Shown here piece after piece: positions 26,816 to 35,715 of a stretch of DNA of 64,000 nucleotides. The notes beneath the pieces are model-generated. The model was not told the origin of the DNA, did no database searches, and was given only the letters and a program-made list of their open reading frames with translations. The first letter of the stretch is position 1, and every line of letters starts with the position of its first letter. This DNA comes from Vibrio xiamenensis. GTDB taxonomy: Bacteria > Pseudomonadota > Gammaproteobacteria > Enterobacterales > Vibrionaceae. The translations under genes and the position numbers were made by a program. The stretch lies in the NCBI RefSeq assembly GCF_900100015.1, contig NZ_FNDD01000006.1:62001-126000 (forward strand), written 5' to 3'.

Positions 26816-28835
26816 AAGAAACCCTCAGATAACTCGATTGATAAGTGGCAAATTGCTGATAAGCATCTTGGTAATAACCTGAATGGTGACCAATATCTTT
26901 GAAAATCAGTTCGACTTGTGGCCAATCGTGACGCTGCTGCCAAGCAAGACGTGCATTGAAGCTGATGTAATCGGGTACCGAGTAATTGAAGTCGGTTGGG
27001 TAGCGAATGCGCTGGCCTTTGGCACTCACATCTAACTGCCATTGTGGCGTTATGTTCCAAAGCGTTTGCACACTCAAGTTTTGCTGACTCTCAATAGAAT
27101 ACGTCTGGTCAGACTCGATCGCCTGCATTCCCCCAAGACGTCGATAATCGTCAGCGTGTAAAAAACTGTAATTAGTATAAAGACTTAAATCTTGAGTCAA
27201 CTGCCATTTCGCCGCCCATTCAAAACCGTAGGATTCCACCGAATATTGATCGCTGGTTTGATAGAGATAGCTATTGGCGTAGCCATCGATGTCACCGGTA
27301 TAGGCAGAGCCACGTACATTGCTATAGCTGCTGAAAAACAGCGTACTATCAAACTGAAGTGCGTCACTTGCGTATCGGTGCCCAATTTCACTGGTTATCA
27401 CCCGCTCGGTGTCCATATTGCTATTACCCATTTCAACGATCAAAGCAGGATCTTCTGTGTCACTGCCTCTGGTGGCCAAAAAATATAGGCTGTTGCGATC
27501 AAGATAAGAAGGGGCGGTAACTGAACGAGCGATGCCTACCCAAAGTGAGTTTACGTTGTCATCAAAGCGGTATAAGGCGCGAAGTTGCGGCGATAACTCA
27601 AGCTCGCTCGCGAGCTCAAAATACTCAAGCTTGACACCTGCCAGTAATTTCCAGTTCGATGTCAGCCATTTCTCACTTTGTAAATACACATTACTCACTC
27701 CATCTTGAGCATGGGACAAGTTATAGATGCGATGGTTACTCGGGTATTCATACAAACTGTATTGGCCGGTGTAGGTCGCGAAGTCGATATCATAGAGACG
27801 GTAAGCTCCGCCATAACTGATGACCAATTCGTCACTGGGTCGATATACAAAATTACTCTCGAGATTGTAATCGGTATAACTGGCAGGTGCGTCAAAGCGT
27901 TGGTCATGATCATGCTGCACCCAAACACCGTAGTTGGCTTTTAAATTCAAGCTTAAAGCGTGATCATAGGTAAAATGCACGTATGCGCTGCGATTATTCA
28001 CGATACCCGAATCGGCCTCAACGCCGGTGATCGTCCCAGTGGTTTGGTCAATATTATATTTGGGAAAGTCTAAGCGATAATGACTTTGATTGGCTCCAAA
28101 GCGCAGGGTCCAACTATCGCTCTCCTGCTGAGACTCCAGCACGATACCGGCAACATCTCTGCGCCACCAATTTTGGTAGTCACCTTTGGTGGTGTTTTTT
28201 TCATTACGCTGTTTGTAAAATGCGCGGCCATACACGCCATCACTCAACTTTAATCCACTGCGAACATTGGCTATCACTTCGCCATTTTTATCAACCGTCA
28301 TTGCCAGCAAATTCGACTGTGTTTTATCTGCGGATTTGGTAATGATATTGACCACGCCATTGACTGCATTGCCCCCCCACATGGTGCCTCCAGGCCCGCG
28401 CAGCACTTCAATTCGCTCAATATCGTCAAGAATGTAGTCGACATCGGCCCAATACACACCGCCATAGACTGGGCTATTTAAGCTGCGACCATCGAGCAGA
28501 ACCAACATTTTGTTGTAAAGTCCATCGTGGAAACCACGGATGGATACGGTTTGCTCGGTATCAGAAAAATTGCTGACATTGATGCCCGGCACCAACGAAA
28601 GAAGTTCAGAAATTGAGCGGGCGCCACTGCGTTTGATACGCTCTTGCGTAATCACATAGACGGAGGAAGGAATATCAGTTAGTTTTTGCGTAAAGCGAGA
28701 CGCCGTTTTCATCTCAGTTTCCAGCATCGACAATTCTTCTAATGTCATCGACATTAGATGCTGAAGGTCATCAGTCGCATGCACTGCGCCAGTGACTAAA
28801 ACCAAAGATGTTAAAATATAACGACGTCGTTTCAT
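26805..28835 (-). CDS. TonB-dependent receptor
   Basis: Outer-membrane beta-barrel with plug domain. A short signal peptide (ending VHA) is followed by an N-terminal segment MTLEELSMLETEMKTASR. The plug has IPSSVYVITQERI, VSIRGFHDG, VLLDGRSLNSP and EVLRGPGGTMWGGNAVNGVVNIIT. The barrel ends with YLRVSYAF, a terminal aromatic as expected. 676 residues. The substrate is not evident: it groups by look with vitamin B12- and colicin-receptor-like proteins. It leads an operon with yfiR and a cyclase, which suggests it may signal as well as transport. Start is ATG 28835. Confidence 0.88.
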   Translation of the reverse strand: MKRRRYILTSLVLVTGAVHATDDLQHLMSMTLEELSMLETEMKTASRFTQKLTDIPSSVYVITQERIKRSGARSISELLSLVPGINVSNFSDTEQTVSIRGFHDGLYNKMLVLLDGRSLNSPVYGGVYWADVDYILDDIERIEVLRGPGGTMWGGNAVNGVVNIITKSADKTQSNLLAMTVDKNGEVIANVRSGLKLSDGVYGRAFYKQRNEKNTTKGDYQNWWRRDVAGIVLESQQESDSWTLRFGANQSHYRLDFPKYNIDQTTGTITGVEADSGIVNNRSAYVHFTYDHALSLNLKANYGVWVQHDHDQRFDAPASYTDYNLESNFVYRPSDELVISYGGAYRLYDIDFATYTGQYSLYEYPSNHRIYNLSHAQDGVSNVYLQSEKWLTSNWKLLAGVKLEYFELASELELSPQLRALYRFDDNVNSLWVGIARSVTAPSYLDRNSLYFLATRGSDTEDPALIVEMGNSNMDTERVITSEIGHRYASDALQFDSTLFFSSYSNVRGSAYTGDIDGYANSYLYQTSDQYSVESYGFEWAAKWQLTQDLSLYTNYSFLHADDYRRLGGMQAIESDQTYSIESQQNLSVQTLWNITPQWQLDVSAKGQRIRYPTDFNYSVPDYISFNARLAWQQRHDWPQVELIFKDIGHHSGYYQDAYQQFATYQSSYLRVSYAF

Positions 28836-28854
28836 CAAATGGAACCATATTCAT

Positions 28855-28869
28855 ATAATGAATCATTAT
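28855..28869. promoter_or_regulatory. 7-1-7 palindrome upstream of the TonB receptor gene
   Basis: ATAATGA-A-TCATTAT lies 20 bp before the receptor start. It recalls a Fur box but is two bases shorter than the 19-bp consensus, so Fur control is only a possibility. Confidence 0.35.
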
Positions 28870-28990
28870 TCCATTCGAATATATAAATGTATATAAATGA
28901 TAAGGTTGGATAAGTTTATTGGTCGTAAAGGATGAAATAGATCACTTTTTTGACTTAGCTTCCAACTTTCCCGCATCAAGGAATTAATCA

Positions 28991-29731
28991 ATGGCGCAGC
29001 GAAAAATCAGTTTAAATTGCGATATGGGTGAAAGCTTTGGCGCTTGGACAATGGGCAATGACAGTAAAGCCATGCCCGTTATTGACATGGCCAATATCGC
29101 TTGCGGCTTTCATGCTTCCGATCCTATGGTGATGAGTCATACGGTAGCTTTAGCGCTTCAACACGACGTAGAGATAGGCGCGCACCCAAGCTACCCAGAT
29201 CTTCAAGGGTTTGGTCGCCGACATATGCGCCTCGCCGCCGAAGAAATTACCCAACTTATCATCTATCAAGTTGGCGCCCTTAAGGCCATTTGTGAAAGCC
29301 AAAATACCGAGCTTCGCTACGTCAAACCTCACGGTGCGTTGTACAACGATATGATGCGCGATATGTCAGTGTTTGAGTCGGTCACCGATGCGGTATCGTG
29401 TTTTAATATTCCGCTGATGGTGCTTGCCCAGCCCGATAACCAGCCCCTTCTCGATATCGCTGACCGCTACGAACTGCCGTTGTTGTTTGAGGCATTTGCC
29501 GATCGAGCGTATCTCGAAAATGGCGAACTTGCGCCACGTTCAATGCCGGGTGCGGTTTTAAAAGACGAAGACGATATCCTCAATCAGGTTTATCAATTGG
29601 TTCATTTTGGTAAAGTAAAAACTCTTGATGGCGCTCAACTGGCGATAGAGGCCGACACCATTTGTGTCCACGGTGATAATTTGCATGCCATAGATATGAT
29701 TCACCGTATTCGCCGAGTATTAGAAGTGTAG
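28991..29731 (+). CDS. pxpA: 5-oxoprolinase subunit A (LamB/YcsF family)
   Basis: Subunit of the ATP-dependent 5-oxoprolinase that opens 5-oxoproline to glutamate. The family start ISLNCDMGESFGAW is clear, followed by ANIACGFHASDP, EIGAHPSYPDLQGFGRR and RYVKPHGALYND. 246 residues is the expected size. AAGGA precedes the ATG. In most bacteria pxpA sits with pxpB and pxpC; here it stands alone, facing away from the TonB receptor gene, and the partners must lie elsewhere if the activity exists. Confidence 0.92.
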   Translation: MAQRKISLNCDMGESFGAWTMGNDSKAMPVIDMANIACGFHASDPMVMSHTVALALQHDVEIGAHPSYPDLQGFGRRHMRLAAEEITQLIIYQVGALKAICESQNTELRYVKPHGALYNDMMRDMSVFESVTDAVSCFNIPLMVLAQPDNQPLLDIADRYELPLLFEAFADRAYLENGELAPRSMPGAVLKDEDDILNQVYQLVHFGKVKTLDGAQLAIEADTICVHGDNLHAIDMIHRIRRVLEV

Positions 29732-29779
29732 CGCGTTACCTCCCCGACTCCGCTGGCTATTAGCCAACACAACAGAATT

Positions 29780-29818
29780 AAAAAAGGCCGCATTCTCGTT
29801 ATGAAATGCGGCCTTTGT
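29780..29818. terminator. Bidirectional terminator between pxpA and the FAD oxidoreductase gene
   Basis: AAAGGCCGCAT and ATGCGGCCTTT form a strong stem between convergent genes, with A- and T-rich flanks. Confidence 0.88.
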
Positions 29819-29830
29819 AATTTAAGTGTG

Positions 29831-31264
29831 TTACTGACCGTAGACTTTCGCCAGTTCAATTGGATATTGGCGCTCAAGCGCAAACTGCTCAGCTTTTTGT
29901 TCTACTTCTGCAAGCGTCAATTGCATGCTGCTTGGGTGCAAACTTTCAATTGAACGCTCTTGATAATCAAACAATTGCCACTGCTCCACAATCTTACGTG
30001 CCGCTTCAAGCGCTGAAGAACCTTTGACAATTTCAATCCGCGCATAGTTATGGTCGGCAAAAGTGACATCCGCAGCGCGCAGTGTGTCGTCTTCGCCCGG
30101 AATTTGCTGAGCACCAAACAGCGGTTTACCTTGCTCTGTCGCGGTTTGGTAGCTGGGTATAAACTGCTGCATATGCGCGATGGCTTTATTGGTACGATCC
30201 AAACGCTCATCATCAGGCCAACCATGTTTAATCTTATCTTCCAGATGTTGCGGCAGTTTAGGCTGCGCCGATTGCGGGCTCGAGCCGACCAAGCCGTGTT
30301 GAAACAGCGTAATGTCTTTGGTCATGCCGTGTAACTGAAAAACGCCGTTTGCATATGGCGTTAATTGCGCCATGCCTTTATCGGTGCCGCGCGGACCATG
30401 GAAAATCACTTCAGGCCACTGCTCCGCCGTATCCCAATGCGTAACATACGCCGCTTTAAACTCGACTAACCGAGTACGCGGCTGACTGACCATATCGTCA
30501 ATAATGCCCGTTTCATAGCCACAAGCGTTGATCAAATAGTCACAGCGAAGCTCAAAATCTTGCTCCGAATTTCTACAGCCCAATACCCACTGCTGCCCAG
30601 CGCGCTCGACCGCATACACTTCGGTGCCAGTGTGAGTAACACTGTTTTGAAGCTTATCCAAGACTAACGCCGCGCTCGACGCTAGGCGAAATACACTCCA
30701 GCCGTACTCTTGAACCGCAACAACTGGGTATTTAAGCTGTTCAAGGTCGGTATGTTTCGCAAATGGAATTAGCCACTCTTCAATCGTTTGAGGCTTAGCA
30801 GGTTGCTCTCGACTGGCCAACGCAAGTAGCTGTTCTTTACTGAATAGCTGATAGTAATCATCAGGGTCGCCAAGCACTTGATTGCGCGCATCTTGACGAA
30901 CAAATTCTTGGTAGCACTGCTTGATGATATCCAGACGTGGCAGCAGTTCTGATGGTTCACCACCGTCTGATGTGGGAACCGCGATAACCGTTGGACGAAT
31001 ATTTAACGAGTGAGGATACAGGCGCACCGTCTCTATCGACTGCTTAAGCAAATCGATACATTGATCGGTAGAAATTTCTCGATATAAATTTCCACCTGCA
31101 TGGAGATGACAGATAGGCGGTCCATTGACTAAGCCTTGTCCGCGCTCTAATAAGGTAACTTGGAGTCCAAGCTCAGCGAGATGCACAGCGGCGGTCGCAC
31201 CTGCCACACCGCCACCAATAATGGCGACGGATTTGGTTTTTGGCGTGAATTCTTTCAATTGCAT
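29831..31264 (-). CDS. FAD-dependent oxidoreductase (DAO family)
   Basis: 477-residue flavoenzyme of the D-amino-acid oxidase superfamily. The dinucleotide motif is VAIIGGGVAGATAAVHLAE at residues 13-31, with the acidic LLERG ending the second strand. INACGYETG and a late KGSSALEAAR are other FAD-fold features. No signal peptide is seen. The substrate is not clear; amine or amino-acid oxidation is the family's usual chemistry. It ends at the terminator shared with pxpA, and a 634-bp spacer separates it from the ABC permease gene upstream. Confidence 0.8.
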   Translation of the reverse strand: MQLKEFTPKTKSVAIIGGGVAGATAAVHLAELGLQVTLLERGQGLVNGPPICHLHAGGNLYREISTDQCIDLLKQSIETVRLYPHSLNIRPTVIAVPTSDGGEPSELLPRLDIIKQCYQEFVRQDARNQVLGDPDDYYQLFSKEQLLALASREQPAKPQTIEEWLIPFAKHTDLEQLKYPVVAVQEYGWSVFRLASSAALVLDKLQNSVTHTGTEVYAVERAGQQWVLGCRNSEQDFELRCDYLINACGYETGIIDDMVSQPRTRLVEFKAAYVTHWDTAEQWPEVIFHGPRGTDKGMAQLTPYANGVFQLHGMTKDITLFQHGLVGSSPQSAQPKLPQHLEDKIKHGWPDDERLDRTNKAIAHMQQFIPSYQTATEQGKPLFGAQQIPGEDDTLRAADVTFADHNYARIEIVKGSSALEAARKIVEQWQLFDYQERSIESLHPSSMQLTLAEVEQKAEQFALERQYPIELAKVYGQ

Positions 31265-31898
31265 TAACGTGACCCGCTTAAAGTCTCATTGAAACCAATC
31301 CCAGTGTAGCGATTTAAAAGCGTTAAAAAAATCACATTTTTCATCAGGACTTTGTGTGAATACATACTCGATAGCATTAAGCCGATCATGAGCTTAAAAC
31401 AGTGAGCAAATACTTATACAAATATTTGAGTAATTACGTTCAATGTTAACCGAAAATTGACTTAGAGATCTACTCCACCACGATCAATGATTTATTGCAA
31501 ACCCAATAAAATCAGTGATAAGCGAGATATTTAACGCCCTATTCGTTGAGCCTAAGATCCATTCCGTCATCAAAAGTTTATTTTGCTCTTGAGTATCTGG
31601 TTAGCAACACAAACGACATTTTGCAATATTACGAACCTAGATTCACATCAAATTTTGCGTTGGCGCGCAGAGACAGAAAAGCATAAAACCGCAACTAAAA
31701 AGTTCGCTGAAAAAGTAAAAAAAACGCTTGACTCATTTCTTGTGAAAAACGCCTGATGGCACGATTGTGAATAACCATTTTTGCCAACCCCAAGCCTTGT
31801 ATGGCTTGGGCAGATTATCAAGGTTATCTACAGGCAAAGTTATCCCAAACTTTATCCACTGATTTTGTGGATAACTGAACCAGCCAAGTTGAATAAAT
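31265..31898. other. 634-bp intergenic region with hairpins and DnaA-box-like repeats
   Basis: Long spacer between two minus-strand genes. It holds a perfect hairpin, CCCAAGCC/GGCTTGGG, at 31789-31810. Four DnaA-box-like sequences are packed in 31824-31874: TTATCTACA, TTATCCCAA, TTATCCACT and, on the minus strand, a perfect TTATCCACA. The last two form an inverted repeat. No reading frame looks coding. Confidence 0.5.
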
Positions 31899-34370
31899 TC
31901 ATATAAACGCTTTATTTATAGGCTTTAACAGCTTTTTGATCAGACTGTTTACGACCACAAAAAGTGTGCAAAAAGTTATCAAAGGTAGTAACACCCAGAG
32001 CCCCAAATGCAGCGTCGGGGTGAGATCAAATCCGTAGTGCATGATCCCTGCAACAACAGATTCTGCTCCCAAACTGGCTACCAACCCGGCAATCAGCGCC
32101 ATCAAGCCATATTCCGCCCAAATAGTTCGCGTCACTCGCTTACGACTCGCGCCAAGAGTGCGGTACAACTGCACCTCTTGTTGACGTTGACTTAAACTTA
32201 AACGCAGCAGAGTGAAAATCAACATTAGCCCCGCAATCACCCCAACCGCCGCAAGCACAGTGATCGACCAAACAATTTGCGTAAGCAAAGATTGAATCTT
32301 CGCCCCCATCGAGCGGATATCAAGCAGGCTTACGGTTGGGTGCTGACGTGATAATTGATTCACCAGAGCGTCGTCTTTACTCTCTAAACGAAAACTCACC
32401 AACCAAGTGGCGGGAATGTGTTTGAGTACATCTGGGGTAAAGATGAAATAGAAATTGGGCTTCATATCGCGCCACTCAACATCGCGAATGGTATTCACGG
32501 TTGCCTGCACGGTTTGGCTATTAATCACAAAATCCAGAGTGTCGCCGACGTTAATCTTTAACTCACGAGCCACTTCAGATTCCACTGACACCCCGCCACT
32601 GTGTGTCCAGTTCCCCGACACCACTTGGTTATAATCAGGAATTTTGTCGTCCCAAGTGAAATTGAGCTCGCGGCTCAATGCATCGGTACCTTGCGCGCCA
32701 TCCGTGTATTGCTTGGCATCAACATGGTTGATTTTACTGAGCCGGCCACGAATGATCGGATACGCGGCTGAGCGCTCGATATGATTATCATCCAGAGTTT
32801 TAAGGTACTGATCCTTTTCATAAGAGGCGATGTTGAGTGAAAACGCATTTGGCGCGTCACTGGGTATGGTGCGTTGCCAATCTGACAATAAATCGGTGCG
32901 CACCAACCACAGCACCGCCAACAGCATCAGCGATAGTGCCAGCGCGCCAAATTGTACACCGGTATTCCATGCTGAGCGATTGATGCGACTGAGCGCCAGT
33001 TGAAACGAAGTCGATAACGGTAAACGGCTAAGGCTTTTTGTGACCAGTAGACTGACCAGCGCCAGAATCACAAACAACACCAGCATGCCGCCAAGTACCA
33101 TCCACACTAGATGGTTATTCCAATACAGCGCAACCAATGGCACGAGCGGAAACAGCAACAACCAAAGGGAACGTTTCTCGACTAGCGGAGCGTCACTGGC
33201 TTGCAAAACATTCACCGCACTCACTTTAATAAGGCCAAGTAGCGGAATACCCAGCGCGGGGATCGCAATCACAACGCTGGTGCCCAGTGCAAACAAGAAT
33301 GGACGCACACCGAAACTGGGTAGTGGATTGGGCAGCAAATCGACCAAAGGAATGCGCAGCAGATACTCAAGCAACCAACCCAGACCAAAACCAAATACCA
33401 TGGAACTAACCAGCAAAATCGCGATTTGCATCATCAACCAGCGCGTTAACCACCCTCGACTTGCGCCAAGACTTTTCAGCATCGCGATAGTACGAACGCG
33501 CGTTGAAACGTAGTGTTGGCACGTGAGCACTAAAGTGGTGGCCGCCATAATGATCACAATCGCCACGGTCAACGACAGATACTGCTGAGTGCGACTGAAC
33601 ACATCGTTAGTTCGACTCGCCGAGTTCTCGCTGCGCCAACGATCGCTTGGCGTCAGTTCGACCGCATCTTGCACTTGCTTAAGCACGTTATCATCACCGT
33701 TCAAAAACAGGTCATAACGTACTCTACTTCCAGTTTGCACCGCGCCGGTTTTAGCGACATCGTTAATATCGATATACGCCGCGGGCATTTGCCGAAATGG
33801 GTTGAAACTCAACCCTGGCTCTTCAAGCACTTTTCCGCTAATGGTGTAATCGGCATCGCCAACCGTGACAGCGTCACCAATCTTAACATCAAGTTGGCTA
33901 AATAAACGCTCATCCAACCACAATTGTCCAGGCTCGACATGGGAAAAATCATTGTTTCCATCCGATAAGCGCAGCGTACCTTGCAGCGGGTAATTGTTTG
34001 TCACCGCTTTAACGCTTATCAGTTTCATACCGTTATCGCTAAACGCCATGGTCTGGAATTGGACGCGCTGAGCATTAGTCAGCTTGTGAGTTTCGACACT
34101 GGCGAGCAGCGCGCCGGGCAGCGGGTTATTGGAGGTAAATACCGAGTCTGCGGTAAGCGCGGTTTTGCCCTGCTTAACTACCACCTGCTCCATTCGCTCA
34201 GTAAGCGCAGTCAAGGCGAAAATACAGGCAATGATCAACGTTAATGCGATCGAAACGGGCCACAACTGCCCATGACGAATTTCATTCCAGCTCCAGCGCC
34301 ACAGTTTACCTGTCACGCCGCTCGCTGTTTGAGTGGGCGCATCCAGCGATGCGTTTGAATCAACCGCCAT
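31899..34370 (-). CDS. ybbP: ABC transporter permease of the YbbP/FtsX type
   Basis: 823-residue inner-membrane permease with two FtsX-type modules. TM1 is at about residues 36-56, and groups of hydrophobic helices lie near 270-450, 470-495 and 710-810. Large periplasmic regions sit between them, as in MacB/LolC-like mechanotransmission permeases. Two KSLGASRGWLTR and RTLGASRKRVTR motifs mark the cytoplasmic coupling loops that contact the ATPase. The start shares one base with the ybbA stop (TAATG). The transported or extruded molecule is not known. Confidence 0.9.
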   Translation of the reverse strand: MAVDSNASLDAPTQTASGVTGKLWRWSWNEIRHGQLWPVSIALTLIIACIFALTALTERMEQVVVKQGKTALTADSVFTSNNPLPGALLASVETHKLTNAQRVQFQTMAFSDNGMKLISVKAVTNNYPLQGTLRLSDGNNDFSHVEPGQLWLDERLFSQLDVKIGDAVTVGDADYTISGKVLEEPGLSFNPFRQMPAAYIDINDVAKTGAVQTGSRVRYDLFLNGDDNVLKQVQDAVELTPSDRWRSENSASRTNDVFSRTQQYLSLTVAIVIIMAATTLVLTCQHYVSTRVRTIAMLKSLGASRGWLTRWLMMQIAILLVSSMVFGFGLGWLLEYLLRIPLVDLLPNPLPSFGVRPFLFALGTSVVIAIPALGIPLLGLIKVSAVNVLQASDAPLVEKRSLWLLLFPLVPLVALYWNNHLVWMVLGGMLVLFVILALVSLLVTKSLSRLPLSTSFQLALSRINRSAWNTGVQFGALALSLMLLAVLWLVRTDLLSDWQRTIPSDAPNAFSLNIASYEKDQYLKTLDDNHIERSAAYPIIRGRLSKINHVDAKQYTDGAQGTDALSRELNFTWDDKIPDYNQVVSGNWTHSGGVSVESEVARELKINVGDTLDFVINSQTVQATVNTIRDVEWRDMKPNFYFIFTPDVLKHIPATWLVSFRLESKDDALVNQLSRQHPTVSLLDIRSMGAKIQSLLTQIVWSITVLAAVGVIAGLMLIFTLLRLSLSQRQQEVQLYRTLGASRKRVTRTIWAEYGLMALIAGLVASLGAESVVAGIMHYGFDLTPTLHLGLWVLLPLITFCTLFVVVNSLIKKLLKPINKAFI

Positions 34371-35044
34371 TACGCTTCCTCCAACTGCCCAGCATTAATA
34401 TGTAACCGCCTTGCGCAGCGATTCGCCAGCGCCATATCATGGGTGACAAGCACGAGTGTCGTACCATGTTGTCGATTGAGCTCAAACAACAATTCAATGA
34501 TTTTTTCCGCCGTGTGCTGGTCGAGATTGCCGGTCGGTTCGTCTGCAAATAACACCTTAGGTTGGATCATAAACGCACGTGCGATCGCGACGCGTTGTTG
34601 TTCGCCACCGGAAAGCTGGGCTGGAGAATGATGAATTCGATGCTCAAGTCCAACCGCTTTTAACAACTCTATCGCGCGTGCTTTATCTTCAGGCTCACCT
34701 TTAAGTAGACATGGCAAAGTGACGTTATCCAGCGCACTAAGACTTGGGATCAGTAAAAAGCTTTGAAACACAAACCCAACCGATTGAGCGCGGATCGCGG
34801 CGCGGGCTTCATCATCCATTTGCGCTAAGTCTTGGCCTAGCAGTTCGATACTGCCTTGGCTTGGTGTGTCTAATCCGGCCAAGATCGTCATCAGCGTGGA
34901 TTTACCGGCACCCGAAGAGCCAACGATTGCAACACTCTCACCTGCCGCCACGTCAAAAGAAATATCGTCGAGGATTGTTAATTGTTCTTGTTTAGTAGAG
35001 ACTGTTTTGAATACAGAAATGGCTTTAATAACGGATGTTTGCAT
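34370..35044 (-). CDS. ybbA: ABC transporter ATP-binding protein YbbA
   Basis: Nucleotide-binding subunit of the LolD/MacB type. Walker A is GSSGAGKST near residue 44, the Q-loop lies in VFQSFLLIP, the signature is LSGGEQQR and Walker B VLFADEPTGNLD, with the switch histidine in LVTHD. I chose the ATG at 35044; GTG 35083 is an upstream alternative. It works with YbbP. Its start codon overlaps that of divergent tesA. Confidence 0.93.
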   Translation of the reverse strand: MQTSVIKAISVFKTVSTKQEQLTILDDISFDVAAGESVAIVGSSGAGKSTLMTILAGLDTPSQGSIELLGQDLAQMDDEARAAIRAQSVGFVFQSFLLIPSLSALDNVTLPCLLKGEPEDKARAIELLKAVGLEHRIHHSPAQLSGGEQQRVAIARAFMIQPKVLFADEPTGNLDQHTAEKIIELLFELNRQHGTTLVLVTHDMALANRCARRLHINAGQLEEA

Positions 35045-35651
35045 GTTGAGACTCTTTTCCCTGATTCTTATTCTACTGATCACCGCGCCAGTAAAGGCAG
35101 CAACCTTGATGATTGTTGGAGATAGCTTAAGTGCAGGCTATCAAATGGCGATAGAAAAAGCATGGCCGAGTTTGTTGCCCGATGTGTTAGCTGATAAAAA
35201 TCAACCACTTGATGTAGTTAATGCCAGTATTTCTGGCGATACCAGCGGGAACGGCTTAGAGCGTTTACCTGGACTTTTAAGCCAGCACAGCCCCGACTAT
35301 GTGTTATTTGAGTTGGGCGCCAACGACGGCCTACGTGGCTTTCCACCCAACCTTATCGAAAATAACCTAAATCAAATGATTGAGTTAGCCAAAAAGAGCG
35401 GTGCAACACCAATTCTGATGCAGATTCACATTTTGCCAAATTACGGCAAACGATACACCGAAGCCTTTGCCGCGGTTTATCCAAAAGTTGCGGATCAGCA
35501 AGGCATCGCCCTGATCCCGTTTTTTCTCGACCAAGTCATTACCCATCCGGGTTGGATGAAAGACGACGGCTTGCATCCCAAAGCTGAAGCGCAACCTTGG
35601 ATTGCCAATTTTGTTGCAAATCAGCTAATAAATCACCTCGAATTGCCGTAG
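35043..35651 (+). CDS. tesA: Multifunctional acyl-CoA thioesterase I / lysophospholipase L1
   Basis: Periplasmic SGNH hydrolase acting on acyl-CoA, lysophospholipids and some esters. A signal peptide (MLRLFSLILILL to VKA) precedes the GDSLSAG block with the catalytic serine. Block III is GANDG, and the catalytic Asp-His pair is in DDGLHPKAEA. 202 residues. The start at 35043 agrees with the signal peptide; a longer frame from 34866 would read through ybbA. Divergent tesA and ybbA-ybbP is the arrangement in many gammaproteobacteria. Confidence 0.93.
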   Translation: MLRLFSLILILLITAPVKAATLMIVGDSLSAGYQMAIEKAWPSLLPDVLADKNQPLDVVNASISGDTSGNGLERLPGLLSQHSPDYVLFELGANDGLRGFPPNLIENNLNQMIELAKKSGATPILMQIHILPNYGKRYTEAFAAVYPKVADQQGIALIPFFLDQVITHPGWMKDDGLHPKAEAQPWIANFVANQLINHLELP

Positions 35652-35715
35652 CTCAATAAATGCAATCTCATTTTTAGTTATGATTTTCTTAGTTTGGCGA
35701 AACTAGGAAAAAAAC

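Noticed and set aside
34866-35042. N-terminal extension of TesA
   Set aside because: It would read antisense through ybbA and place the signal peptide inside the protein.
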